Below, one piece after another: positions 1 through 8,968 of a stretch of DNA of 64,000 nt. Source of the DNA: Neobacillus niacini (GTDB lineage: Bacteria; Bacillota; Bacilli; Bacillales; Cytobacillaceae). The stretch lies in assembly GCF_023715785.1 (NCBI RefSeq), contig NZ_JAMBOX010000002.1, forward strand, positions 62,001 to 126,000. Direction: 5' to 3'. Each line of letters opens with the position of its first letter. The stretch's first letter is position 1. The notes under the pieces were generated by a model, which saw only the letters and a program-made list of their open reading frames with translations, was not told where the DNA came from and searched no databases. The translations under genes were made by a program, and so were the position numbers.

Positions 1-602
1 GGTACCAGCAAGAAGATATACCACATCACAGCGCCAAGTTCCCCGACAAGCTTCGACATTTGTTCAAGTGAATCATAGTTGTAACGTGAAATAACTGTAT
101 TGATTTGCACCGGCATTTCCAACTCATTCAGGTATTTGATTTTCTCAACTGTAAGATCGAATGACCCAGGTGTACCGCGGAAATGGTCATGAATTTCCGG
201 TGTCGGGCCGTCGAGGCTGAAACCCCAGCGGGATAGTCCAACTTCTTTGGCGCGTTTCATTTTTTCGATTGTAACATTAGCAGTGGCACTTGGTGTCATC
301 GAAACACGCATACCTTTTCTAACTGCATAATCCGCAAGGTCAAATAAGTCCTCACGCATCATGCAATCCCCGCCGGTAAATACCAGCATCGGATTATCCA
401 TTTCATAAATCTGGTCAATCAGATTGATTCCTTCCTCATGAGACAGCTCGCGAGGGTCAGGCGTAAGCTGTGCATCAGCACGGCAGTGAACGCACTTTAA
501 CTGACAAGCCCTCGTCACTTCCCAAATAACAATGAACGGGTTTTGGTCATAATCGATTGTCTTGCTCATTCCGTGTGGATGTCCTTTACTAATTCCTTGC
601 AT
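1..602 (-). CDS. Radical SAM protein (3' end outside window)
   Basis: About 200 N-terminal residues of a radical SAM enzyme; the C-terminus lies beyond position 1. The 4Fe-4S/SAM motif CxxxCxxC is at residues 33-40 (CQLKCVHC), followed by a glycine-rich FTGGD segment and a SLDG segment typical of the SAM barrel. I recognise the style of the radical SAM/SPASM proteins of Bacillus (TIGR04053-like), but the SPASM part that would confirm it is missing. Three in-frame ATGs occur at 614, 608 and 602; 602 is chosen because GGTG lies 6 nt upstream of it. The substrate is unknown. No partner gene is visible downstream in the window. Confidence 0.85.
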   Translation of the reverse strand, partial: MQGISKGHPHGMSKTIDYDQNPFIVIWEVTRACQLKCVHCRADAQLTPDPRELSHEEGINLIDQIYEMDNPMLVFTGGDCMMREDLFDLADYAVRKGMRVSMTPSATANVTIEKMKRAKEVGLSRWGFSLDGPTPEIHDHFRGTPGSFDLTVEKIKYLNELEMPVQINTVISRYNYDSLEQMSKLVGELGAVMWYIFLLV

Positions 603-726
603 TTTCATCACCATGCTTTATTTGATTTTTGTATAGGAAAATATGTCTATAGGTTTATTATAAATTTGTTATTAAAATGTGCATGGCAGGTTTGTTACAA
701 TATTTCTACATTATGAAAGCTAGAAA

Positions 727-761
727 TAAAAAAATCCGCTTAGATGAAAGCGGATTTTTTT
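727..761 (-). terminator. Rho-independent terminator
   Basis: Nine-base stem 733-741/748-756 (AATCCGCTT with AAGCGGATT) with an A run on the left and a T run on the right, so it could work both ways. It directly follows the stop of the minus-strand gene 763-1113 and should end that transcript. Confidence 0.8.
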
Positions 762-762
762 G

Positions 763-1113
763 TTAGCTAATTTTTTGTACAGACTGGTCGTTTTGATTTT
801 CAATGACGATAATTTCTTTAAAGTAACTTTTAAGAATCAGCCATTTTGCTGGATAGGTAAACATGAAATCTTCAATTACCTGCTGGGAATAATGGATCAA
901 GCAGTCAAATTGACTTTTGACCTTTTTTAAATCATATAAAAGGGCATGCGGAATGGTGTAATAGTCATTTAATTGATAGGGATTCAGCTTGATGGCTTGA
1001 ATTTTTTGTTCTCTCATAAAATTCTCGATAGCATGTTCTTGCAATCTGATGCTTTCTTCCTTGGACAATCCGTTAATAGTGATACGGTCATTTATAAAAT
1101 AAATTCCCTTCAA
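763..1113 (-). CDS. Hypothetical protein, 116 aa
   Basis: I do not recognise a firm family. The TTG start has AGGTG 7 nt upstream, and the gene has its own terminator, so it is likely real. The N-terminal part (SKEESIRLQEHAIENF, residues 17-32) faintly resembles the N-terminal helix region of serine recombinases, where SxxxQ elements recur, but the catalytic serine region and DNA-binding domain are absent. No signal peptide or membrane segment is seen. It is a small soluble protein rich in Ile, Lys and Tyr. It stands alone between the radical SAM gene and the MFS gene. Confidence 0.6.
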   Translation of the reverse strand: MKGIYFINDRITINGLSKEESIRLQEHAIENFMREQKIQAIKLNPYQLNDYYTIPHALLYDLKKVKSQFDCLIHYSQQVIEDFMFTYPAKWLILKSYFKEIIVIENQNDQSVQKIS

Positions 1114-1173
1114 TCAATAACACCTGCTTTTCAACCTTTTTTACTGTTATTGACAGGGATTGGTAGAAGTATA

Positions 1174-1206
1174 CCTAAAAAAATAGGCCCGGCATATGCC
1201 GGGCTT
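1174..1206 (-). terminator. Terminator of the MFS gene
   Basis: Perfect 18-base palindrome GCCCGGCATATGCCGGGC at 1187-1204; on the minus strand it is followed by a run of seven T (1183-1177). It lies 120 bases past the MFS stop codon. Between them (1207-1324) nothing else is visible. Confidence 0.75.
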
Positions 1207-1324
1207 CAAGCAACATCTATATAAAAGGGGGCGGAGGTTGAAGGGCTCTAACTGAGAACCCATTACCATCATAGCGGTTAAATATGAACAAACTATGAAG
1301 GAAGCATGAAGAGTTTAAGAAATA

Positions 1325-2695
1325 TTAGACACGCTTTATTTTAAAAAGGTTTAGTGTTTCTCTTGAAAACCATAGGCTCATTATAAAACTCACGGTGCCT
1401 GTAAAGATTAGCACTTTCCCGACGGTTATTATACTTTCTGAGGAAATATTTTCACCAAAAATCAAGCCAAGGATAATGGTCGAAAAAATCGACCCTAAAT
1501 AGCGGCAGGTTTGAAACAATCCCGATGTCGTGCCAACAATTTCCTTCGGGCTTTCCCTCAGCATCGCGACTTGCAGTACGACATTGCCAATACCATAGCT
1601 TAACCCCATTAGCGCCAAGATGAATCCTAACACCAGATAGGAAGCCCCAGGAAAAAAGAAGGTAAACGCAGTCGCGCCAATAATAGAAATAAACGCACCG
1701 ATCATGATCGGTTGGTATACGCCTGCTTTATCAATCCACTTTCCTGCAATGGTTGAAATCAAAATACTGACGCCAGACATGAACAGCATCAATACTCCGC
1801 TTTTTTCAACACTTAAGCGCAGCACCTCTTGAAAATAGCTGGGGAGACCAAAAAATAAACAGTAAAAAAAGATATTTAACACAATAAACTGCAAATAAAC
1901 CATTGTCAGTTGCGGATGGGTTTTAAAAATCCGAATATCGATAAAAGGTTCTCGAACTCTTAATTCCCGCCAGGCAAACAACCCAAAGAAAAATAGTCCT
2001 GCGAACCCCGTCAAGTAATGGACCTTTGCATTAAATGACAACAGAAACCATAATGTCAGTACCATTCCGGCCGCAAAAAATCCCATTCCCCAAAAATCAA
2101 GGCTTGAGAATAATCTACTAACAGTATCTCTGTCCCTCTTAACATCCTTAGGGAACATAAACCAGCCAAGGAGAAAACTGATCAGAACAAAAGGAAAGTT
2201 CACCCAGAAGATGGCCGGCCAGCTTCCCCAGACAATCAGGAAGCCTCCGATGGTCGGCCCGAGCGCCACCATTGCCGATGCAAAAATGGAGAGGACAGCA
2301 AGAGCAGAAGCTTGTCTTTCTTTAATATGCTCACGAATTAGCGCCATTCCTGAAGGATAAATCGCACTGCTGCCGATGGACTGAACAAGCCTCATGGCGA
2401 GCAGCATGAGGAATGTACCGGATAATGGGGCACCAAATGCCGAAAGCGCTACGAGACCAAGACCGATTAAAAATGTCTTTTTTCTTCCGAATATGTCTCC
2501 AATTTTTCCTGTAACAGGCTGGGCTACGGCACTTGCCAAATAAAAGCTGGAAATCAACCAGGACGCTGTTGCGAAAGAAAGCTGAAAATCTTTTTGAATA
2601 CTGTGAAGTGCCAGGGCAATCATCGAAGAATTTAGTGGATTTAACATTGTCCCGGATGCAACGGCAGTAATAAATAGTGTTCTTTTACGTTTCAA
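1325..2695 (-). CDS. MFS drug-efflux-type transporter
   Basis: A 456-residue major facilitator protein with about a dozen or more hydrophobic helices. Motif A is seen as GKIGDIFGRKK (about residues 63-73), and the antiporter motif C as ALGPTIGGFLI (about 144-154). This points to proton-driven export, close to the DHA2/Bmr3 type of multidrug permease; the true substrate cannot be told. The start is a TTG at 2695 with AAAGGA upstream; an overlapping ATG ten bases earlier is out of frame. It is monocistronic, divergent from the molybdenum hydroxylase operon and separated from it by 200 bp that should hold both promoters. Confidence 0.85.
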   Translation of the reverse strand: MKRKRTLFITAVASGTMLNPLNSSMIALALHSIQKDFQLSFATASWLISSFYLASAVAQPVTGKIGDIFGRKKTFLIGLGLVALSAFGAPLSGTFLMLLAMRLVQSIGSSAIYPSGMALIREHIKERQASALAVLSIFASAMVALGPTIGGFLIVWGSWPAIFWVNFPFVLISFLLGWFMFPKDVKRDRDTVSRLFSSLDFWGMGFFAAGMVLTLWFLLSFNAKVHYLTGFAGLFFFGLFAWRELRVREPFIDIRIFKTHPQLTMVYLQFIVLNIFFYCLFFGLPSYFQEVLRLSVEKSGVLMLFMSGVSILISTIAGKWIDKAGVYQPIMIGAFISIIGATAFTFFFPGASYLVLGFILALMGLSYGIGNVVLQVAMLRESPKEIVGTTSGLFQTCRYLGSIFSTIILGLIFGENISSESIITVGKVLIFTGTVSFIMSLWFSRETLNLFKIKRV

Positions 2696-2895
2696 TTCTA
2701 TTCATTCCTTTCATCTCTTCAGAGGAGAAAAAGGCATCTGTTTTATAGTTTGACTAGTTTAGCTTTTCCCACCGGCTTTTTAACTATTAAAGAAAATTAC
2801 CATTCTAGGAATAGCCATCTCATCCATATAAATACGGTAGGAGTTTTTGTATTGGTTCATATTTATAGATGGCAAGTCTCCGGAGAGGGGGAAAG

Positions 2896-5229
2896 ATGTT
2901 GAAGGTTGTTGGCAAAAGTGTCATCCGGAAAGAGGCTTACGACAAAGTAAGCGGAAGGGCAAAGTATACGAATGACTATCAATCCACCGGGATGTTGTCA
3001 GGGAAAATAGTCATCAGCCCCTATGGTCATGCAAAAATAGTCAATATCGATACATCAAGGGCCTGGAAGGTGCCCGGTGTCAGGGCCATTTTAGCGGGGA
3101 AGCATTATCCGCTGACCGGCGAGGCCATCCGCGACAGGCCGCCAATCGCTGTCGGTAAAGTTCGCTATCATGGAGAGCCCGTTGCACTTGTTGTTGCCGA
3201 TACACCGACGCAGGCAAAAACGGCAGCCGACCTAATCCATGTTCAATATGAATTGCTTCCGGTGGTGAATTCACCGACACAGGCGTTTCAGCGGGATGCG
3301 CCTTTGGTTCATGAGCACCTCGGGGAATATGAAAAGGAAGAAGATTCTCATCCGGTGCCAGGCACGAATATCGCGACACATATCAAGATCCGCAAAGGGA
3401 ACATGGAGCAGGGCTGGGCGGAAAGTGAAACAGTAGTTGAAGCGAGTATTTCGTTCTCGCCTTCCGACCATGCAGCCATGGAAACCAGGTGTTCTACAGC
3501 CGAGATTACGCCTGACGGCAAGATTATCATCATGACCTCGTCGCAGGCACCGTTTATGGTCAAACGATTGATTTCCATGTATTTTGATGAAGACATGGGC
3601 AAAATTATCGTCCATACGCCGCTCGTTGGCGGTGCATACGGCGGAAAGGCCTCCGTCCATCTAGAGGTGCTTGCATACTTGGCCTCGAAGGAGGTAGGCG
3701 GAAGACCAGTAAAAGTATGGAATACCCGGGAAGAGGACATGATTACTTCCCCTTGTCATATAGGACTTGATGCCACCGTCAAATTGGGGGCCGGACGTGA
3801 CGGAAAACTAAAGGCGGCATTCATTCAATATTTATGGGATGGCGGGGCCTATTCTGACAAAGCCATCGATGTAACAAGGTCCGGCGCGGTGGACTGCACC
3901 GGCCCCTACCGCATTGACAATGTGTGGTGCGACTCCTACTGCATGTATACGAACCATCCATTTGCCGCTCCATTCAGGGGCTTCAGCCACTCCGAACTTT
4001 CGTTTGCCATCGAACGGACAATGGATCTTCTGGCGCAAAAATTAAACATGGACCCGCTCGAGCTGCGCTATATCAATGCCATCCGACCAGGAGATACAAC
4101 ACCTACGAGAGTGAAGTTAAATAGCAGTAACTTGGGTGATTTGCCAAGTTGTATTGAAAAAGTAAGAGAGTTAATCAAATGGGATGAGGGGCAGATCCAA
4201 GAAATCAATGAACGGCTCGTCAGGGTAAAGGGGGTAAGCTGCAGCTGGAAAACCTCCACAATCGACACTGATGCCCCGTCCGGTGCGATTTTGACATTCA
4301 ACCGGGACGGAAGCATCAACCTAATGTCTGGTGTAGTCGAAATCGGGACCGGCACGAAAACCATTTTGGCACAAATACTGGCGGAACGGCTGAAAATGGA
4401 TGTGGATAAAATCCATGTCCGGATGGAGGTCGACACACAAACTACACCTGAACATTGGAAAACGGTGGCAAGCCGTGGAACATATATGGGCGGCCGGGCT
4501 GTATTGGAGGCTGCAGATGATGTGATCCGCCAGCTAAAAGAGGTAGCCTCTTGTGCCTTAAGGGCGCCTGTAGAGGATTTCGAGGTGGCGGACAGCCGCG
4601 TCTTTTTGCGAGATGATCCTTCGATTGGGCTTCATTTTAAAGAGGTAGGCTATGGGTATAAATATCCGAACGGCAATACGATTGGTGGACAAATCATTGG
4701 CCGGGGCAATTTTGTATTGCGGCATTTGACCCATCTTGACCCGGAGACCGGAGCGGGGAAGCCTGGGCCGGAATGGACACCAGCAGCCTATGCAGTTGAA
4801 ATTGAATTTGACCGGCGGGATTGCACCTACAGGATTTTGAAGGCTTGCTCGGTGGTGGATGCCGGCAAAGTCATGAATGAAAAAGCAGCCCTTGGCCAGG
4901 TGATGGGGGCCATGAGCATGGGGCTGGCATTTGCCGGCCGGGAAACATTTTATTTTGATGAGCTTGGCAGGGTATTAAACACGCAGCTCCGTACCTATCG
5001 GCCGCTCAGGTACGGTGAAAATCCCGACTACTTAGTCGGATTTGTAGAAAGACCGGCGCTTGATTCACCGTACGGGGCAAGGGGATTGGGCGAGCATGGC
5101 CTGATGGGAATGCCCGGCGCATTGGGCAATGCCTTGTCGATTGCTGCAGGTGTTCCGCTAAACAATCTGCCGCTGATTCCGGAGTTAATCTGGAAAGCAA
5201 GGAGGGGAACCCACCATGCTTCCCTTTGA
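2896..5229 (+). CDS. Molybdopterin-binding subunit, xanthine dehydrogenase family
   Basis: Large catalytic subunit (777 aa) of a molybdenum hydroxylase. The small N-terminal a/b hammerhead domain covers about residues 15-120, and the two Mo-cofactor-binding domains follow. GGAYGGK at 245-251 matches the cofactor loop, FRGF at 360-363 carries the family's substrate-side Arg, and GARGLGE ends in Glu733, the expected catalytic base. The start at 2896 is preferred over an ATG at 2869 because GAGAGGGGG sits just before it. The stop overlaps the FAD-subunit gene by 14 bases. The FRGF motif, rather than the Cys-containing AYRCSFR loop of CO dehydrogenase, argues for a purine, nicotinate or aldehyde-type substrate. 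The real substrate is unknown. Confidence 0.9.
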   Translation: MLKVVGKSVIRKEAYDKVSGRAKYTNDYQSTGMLSGKIVISPYGHAKIVNIDTSRAWKVPGVRAILAGKHYPLTGEAIRDRPPIAVGKVRYHGEPVALVVADTPTQAKTAADLIHVQYELLPVVNSPTQAFQRDAPLVHEHLGEYEKEEDSHPVPGTNIATHIKIRKGNMEQGWAESETVVEASISFSPSDHAAMETRCSTAEITPDGKIIIMTSSQAPFMVKRLISMYFDEDMGKIIVHTPLVGGAYGGKASVHLEVLAYLASKEVGGRPVKVWNTREEDMITSPCHIGLDATVKLGAGRDGKLKAAFIQYLWDGGAYSDKAIDVTRSGAVDCTGPYRIDNVWCDSYCMYTNHPFAAPFRGFSHSELSFAIERTMDLLAQKLNMDPLELRYINAIRPGDTTPTRVKLNSSNLGDLPSCIEKVRELIKWDEGQIQEINERLVRVKGVSCSWKTSTIDTDAPSGAILTFNRDGSINLMSGVVEIGTGTKTILAQILAERLKMDVDKIHVRMEVDTQTTPEHWKTVASRGTYMGGRAVLEAADDVIRQLKEVASCALRAPVEDFEVADSRVFLRDDPSIGLHFKEVGYGYKYPNGNTIGGQIIGRGNFVLRHLTHLDPETGAGKPGPEWTPAAYAVEIEFDRRDCTYRILKACSVVDAGKVMNEKAALGQVMGAMSMGLAFAGRETFYFDELGRVLNTQLRTYRPLRYGENPDYLVGFVERPALDSPYGARGLGEHGLMGMPGALGNALSIAAGVPLNNLPLIPELIWKARRGTHHASL

Positions 5230-6055
5230 CTTTGATTACTACCGCCCGAAAAATTTGCAGGAGGCAGTGGAGCTTTATCGGCACTTGCGACAATCCGGCC
5301 GGCAACCAATGTACATTTCCGGTGCGACAGAGCTGATCACGCTTGGCAGGATTGATCTGGTTTTTACCGATGCCGTTATTGATATCAAGGATATTCCTGA
5401 GTGTCGAGAGATCGGTTTTGACGGTGATTATTTGGTTTTGGGAAGCGCCTTGACATTGACGGCAATCGAAGAGGCCAATCTGTTCCCGTTGTTGACCAAA
5501 ACCTCAAGCGAGATTGCCGACCATACCGCCCGTGGAAAAATAACGCTGGGCGGCAATATTTGCGGACAAATATTTTACCGTGAGGCCGTATTGCCGTTTC
5601 TCCTCGCTGACAGTCAAGCTGTAATCATTGGACCGGAGGGGGTTAAGGTCCACTATATTGATGAACTTTTTCAAAAGACGCTGCAGCTAGGGAATGGTGA
5701 ATTCCTTGTTCAACTGGCCACCGATAAGCGTCATGTCGATGTCCCATTCATTAGCATTAAGCGTCGCCAGCAATGGGAGACCGGTTACCCGTTAATTACG
5801 GCGGCCGCCCTAAAAATTGGCGGGGAAATACGTGTTGCCATCAGCGGGCTATGTCCGTTTCCGTTCCGTTCCAACCAGATGGAAGCCGCCATAAACAGGG
5901 ATGGCTTGTCAGTAGAAAATAGGGTGTCTGCTGCATTAACCGTGCTTCCGGAGCCGATTTTGAATGATATTGAGGGATCAGCCGATTATCGGTTGTTTGT
6001 TTTGCAAAATCTGTTAAACGACATTTTGGCCGAACTAGATGGGATCAACTCATAA
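5216..6055 (+). CDS. FAD-binding subunit of molybdenum hydroxylase
   Basis: A 279-residue homologue of the XdhB/CoxM/PucC FAD subunit, which passes electrons from the 2Fe-2S protein to FAD. The opening FDYYRPKNLQEAVEL is the typical start of the domain; SGATELI (about 35-41) replaces the common GGTDLL pyrophosphate loop, and GKITLGGNICG (about 102-112) is the second FAD motif. The C-terminal part matches the CO dehydrogenase flavoprotein domain. It begins inside the large-subunit gene with AAGGAGGGG upstream, a sign of translational coupling. The altered first FAD loop is mildly unusual. Confidence 0.88.
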   Translation: MLPFDFDYYRPKNLQEAVELYRHLRQSGRQPMYISGATELITLGRIDLVFTDAVIDIKDIPECREIGFDGDYLVLGSALTLTAIEEANLFPLLTKTSSEIADHTARGKITLGGNICGQIFYREAVLPFLLADSQAVIIGPEGVKVHYIDELFQKTLQLGNGEFLVQLATDKRHVDVPFISIKRRQQWETGYPLITAAALKIGGEIRVAISGLCPFPFRSNQMEAAINRDGLSVENRVSAALTVLPEPILNDIEGSADYRLFVLQNLLNDILAELDGINS

Positions 6056-6073
6056 TGGGAGGAGCGTTGCGAC

Positions 6074-6529
6074 TTGGGCTTACAGTCATTAACCTTACAC
6101 ATAAATGGAGAAAAACGTGTTGTAAATGTCAGGTTTGCCGACACATTGTTATATGCGCTCCGCGGTAACCTGGGTTTGACCGGTGCCAAGCCAGGTTGTT
6201 TGAACGGGGATTGCGGGGCGTGTACAGTAAATGTAGATGGTTGGCCAATGAAATCGTGCTTGATGTTAGCGGTAGAGGCAGTAGGAAAGGAAGTAACAAC
6301 AGTGGAGGGAGTGAAGGGAGAGCCAATCCAACATGCCTTTGTTGAGAACTTCGCCTTTCAATGCGGCTATTGCACTCCCGGGTTTATTATGAATTGCCGT
6401 TCATTAATCCAGCACCATCCCGATGCCGACGACGCCAAAGTCAAAGAGTGGCTTGAATCCAATATTTGCCGCTGTACTGGCTATGCCGAAATTCAACAAG
6501 CGGTGAAATCGGTGATAAATAAAGAATAA
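6074..6529 (+). CDS. 2Fe-2S subunit of molybdenum hydroxylase
   Basis: A 151-residue two-cluster ferredoxin subunit (XdhC/CoxS/PucE type). The N-terminal plant-type cluster ligands are Cys42, Cys47, Cys50 and Cys62 (GCLNGDCGAC...C); the C-terminal helical cluster has Cys97, Cys100, Cys132 and Cys134 (CGYC...CRC). All eight ligands are present. The start is TTG at 6074, placed by GGGAGGAG about 10 nt upstream. It closes the three-gene operon in the order Mo, FAD, Fe-S. Genes for cofactor sulfuration or insertion (PucA/XdhC-type chaperones) are not in the window. Confidence 0.92.
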   Translation: MGLQSLTLHINGEKRVVNVRFADTLLYALRGNLGLTGAKPGCLNGDCGACTVNVDGWPMKSCLMLAVEAVGKEVTTVEGVKGEPIQHAFVENFAFQCGYCTPGFIMNCRSLIQHHPDADDAKVKEWLESNICRCTGYAEIQQAVKSVINKE

Positions 6530-6551
6530 AGGGTGCCAATCGGCACCCTTT
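6528..6551. terminator. Bidirectional terminator
   Basis: Stem GGGTGCC/GGCACCC (6531-6537 and 6542-6548) flanked by AAA and TTT. It serves the molybdenum hydroxylase operon and the converging PBP gene, and it overlaps the stop codons of both. Confidence 0.8.
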
Positions 6552-8616
6552 ATTGGTTCTTTAATTGAAAGTAAGTATCCATCACTCTCCGGCCGATTTT
6601 AAAATTGAGCTGGTTGTTATTGTCTCCCTGGTAGGCCCAGGGAACTAATACGGCCATAGCCACCTCCGGATTGTTGCTAGGTGCATAGCTAACCAGGCTG
6701 AGATTTATGACAGAAGGGGGCTCTTTGCCAAATCTGTGCCGCTCCGGGCCATCATAAAAGGCTTCGGCGGTTCCAGTTTTTCCAGCGGGGGCGTAGGGAA
6801 CATCTTTAAAATGTTTATAGGCAGTTCCGCCCGGCTCCTGCATCACCTTTTTAAAGCCTTTCTTGACTCGGTTGATCCATTCCTTTTTGACATCAATCGT
6901 ATTCAGGACAACGGGATGAATCTCTTGCGAAACAGGTCCCAAATGCCCAGAATCATCGGAAGGATTGCGAATTTCCTTAACCACATGAGGCTGCATTCGA
7001 TTGCCCCCATTGGCAATCGTGGATATATATTGTGCCAATTGCATAGTGGAATAGGTATCATACTGTCCAATGGCTAGGTCAAGCAAATAACCAGGAAGCC
7101 GGCTTTGGCCTTTAAAACCGGCTTGTTCATTAGGCAGGTCGATGCCCGTTCTTGTTCCAAGACCAAATGACGCAAAATGGTTTCTGATAATTTCAAAGGC
7201 ATTATTGTTAAAATTGAGCGGCTGATCGTATTCATAACGTCCATTTCCAATTCTGATTGCTGTATGGAACATGTACACATTGGAGGATTTCTTTAAGGCA
7301 TCCATTTCATTCAATCTTCCCAAATAAGCATAGGATTTTTTTACCTTTGTGTCTTTAATCTTAATACCGCTATCATCAAAGACCATTCCCGGAGAGATGG
7401 CACCTGTCTTATAGCCGGTTAAAATGGTTGCCCCCTTCACGGTTGAGCCCACATTATAGGTGGTGGTAAAGGTGCCAAGGGCATCGTCCTCCATCACTGG
7501 TTTTCCTGTCGCCCGGTCTTTGACAATTTTTTTTCCCGCCATTGCCAATACCTCCCCGGTAAAAGGCTCCAATAGCACAACATAGGCCCGGTCGGTTAAC
7601 GCTGTTCCCGACATACGTTTCGCTGACCAAAGCTCCTCCTCAATAATCTGATCAACGGCTTTTTGCAGCTTCATATCCAATGTCAGGATAAGATCTTTAC
7701 CTTTTTGGCCACTGGTAACAGGCATGGTTTCAATGACATTCCCGGTTTTATCGGTGATATTTTTCACTTTAGACTTATAGCCTCTTAATACTTCCTCATA
7801 CTGCAATTCCAGTTGGCTTTTGCCAACCCGGTCATTGCGGCTGTAGCCCCTCGCCAAATAATAATCTAATTGGTCAGCGGGAAGCCCTTCTTCCGATTTG
7901 GTTACCTTGCCTAAAACAGAGCGTAAAGTATGTTCAAATGGATAGGCCCGTTCCCAATCCGTGGTGGTATCAACACCGGGCAGAGATTGAAGATTTTCGC
8001 TGACAACCGCAACTTCCTCATCGGTGACATCTTCGTTTTTAACTATTTGCGAGGTGAATTTATAGCCACTGGTAAATTCCTTGAATATCGCCATCACTTC
8101 AAGATCCTCATCAGTAAATGCCGCTAATTCTTCTGGGGTAATCCGGTCACGCTTTAATTTATATAGTTCACTGTCCGTTAATTTTTTTGCTATGTATAAT
8201 TGCTTTTCTTCTTTCGTAATTTTGGCTTCGGCAAGTTTTGGGTTCTTCATGATCCAAAAATGACGCTTATCCATATCTGTTACTTTATCGGTTTTTTTAT
8301 CAATCAGCTGGGCTAATTTCCCTGCGGTTTCAAGCATTTCTTTAGTGGTGAAGCCTTCATTTGTAAACGTAATCGCCCTAACCGGAACATTGTTTACGAC
8401 CACTCTCAGGTCACGGTCAAACATGACTCCTCGCGGCACCGGATTGCTCACCGTCACATCTTCCTTCCGTTCCAGGTCCCGCTTAAAATTCTCCCCGTAA
8501 ACAATCTGAACAAAACCAAGGCGCAAAATTAGAACGGAGAATAATAAAAACACGCTAAAAAAAAGCAAATTTAACCGAAAGGGAAAATGAGATTTTTTCT
8601 TTTTTTGGTCCTCCAC
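6550..8616 (-). CDS. Class B penicillin-binding protein (PbpA/PbpH type)
   Basis: A 688-residue monofunctional transpeptidase that cross-links peptidoglycan during cell elongation. A cytoplasmic Lys-rich tail and one TM helix (about 12-35) are followed by the PBP dimer domain (start near NPVPRGVMFDRD, residues 58-69) and the transpeptidase domain. The active motifs are STVK (Ser391, Lys394), SSN near residue 451 and KTGT (Lys613). The insert of charged helices between about 110 and 220 is typical of Bacillus PBP2A/PbpH. Start is GTG with AGGAAGTGG upstream. It is transcribed alone, and divergently from the Mn riboswitch unit. The exact paralogue (PbpA or PbpH) cannot be fixed. Confidence 0.9.
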   Translation of the reverse strand: MEDQKKKKSHFPFRLNLLFFSVFLLFSVLILRLGFVQIVYGENFKRDLERKEDVTVSNPVPRGVMFDRDLRVVVNNVPVRAITFTNEGFTTKEMLETAGKLAQLIDKKTDKVTDMDKRHFWIMKNPKLAEAKITKEEKQLYIAKKLTDSELYKLKRDRITPEELAAFTDEDLEVMAIFKEFTSGYKFTSQIVKNEDVTDEEVAVVSENLQSLPGVDTTTDWERAYPFEHTLRSVLGKVTKSEEGLPADQLDYYLARGYSRNDRVGKSQLELQYEEVLRGYKSKVKNITDKTGNVIETMPVTSGQKGKDLILTLDMKLQKAVDQIIEEELWSAKRMSGTALTDRAYVVLLEPFTGEVLAMAGKKIVKDRATGKPVMEDDALGTFTTTYNVGSTVKGATILTGYKTGAISPGMVFDDSGIKIKDTKVKKSYAYLGRLNEMDALKKSSNVYMFHTAIRIGNGRYEYDQPLNFNNNAFEIIRNHFASFGLGTRTGIDLPNEQAGFKGQSRLPGYLLDLAIGQYDTYSTMQLAQYISTIANGGNRMQPHVVKEIRNPSDDSGHLGPVSQEIHPVVLNTIDVKKEWINRVKKGFKKVMQEPGGTAYKHFKDVPYAPAGKTGTAEAFYDGPERHRFGKEPPSVINLSLVSYAPSNNPEVAMAVLVPWAYQGDNNNQLNFKIGRRVMDTYFQLKNQ

Positions 8617-8706
8617 AGAATGCCACTTCCTTTTTCGTACAGCTGTTTCCTTTTTAGTATGCCTGTTTCAACGAAAAATAAAATTTCTAAATCTTTAAAA
8701 CTAATA

Positions 8707-8735
8707 TTGACATCTGGCTTAGATGATAATATTCT
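8707..8735 (+). promoter_or_regulatory. SigmaA promoter of the Mn riboswitch unit
   Basis: Perfect -35 TTGACA at 8707-8712, 17-nt spacer, -10 TATTCT at 8730-8735. Transcription should start near 8742, about 17 bases before the aptamer. Confidence 0.65.
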
Positions 8736-8758
8736 ATTAGTAACAAAATAGTTCCTTT

Positions 8759-8919
8759 TTAAAGGGGAGTAGCTGCTACAATAAAGTCGTCATTTCGAGG
8801 ATTCTTCCTCCGGCTTTGTTGGCAACTTTAACGTTGTTAGCAAGACCTTTACTTTACAGGTAAAGGTCTTTTCTGTGTTTATTTAGGCCTTTACTGTAAT
8901 CGGTAAAGGCCTATTTTTA
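8759..8919 (+). promoter_or_regulatory. yybP-ykoY manganese riboswitch with tandem terminators
   Basis: The conserved 5' segment AAAGGGGAGTAGC (8761-8773) and the 3' segment GCAAGACCTTTA (8840-8851) of the yybP-ykoY aptamer are both present around the inner hairpins. The family binds Mn2+. The P1 3' strand CCTTTAC is also the left arm of a terminator (8843-8852 with 8860-8870), so ligand binding should hold P1 and stop termination. A second, near-copy terminator follows (about 8884-8913, then T run). Together they fill the 350-bp gap between the PBP gene and the TerC gene. Confidence 0.88.
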
Positions 8920-8968
8920 TGGCGAGAGGAATATTTTAAAAAACCGTACTATTAAGGAGGAAACATTC

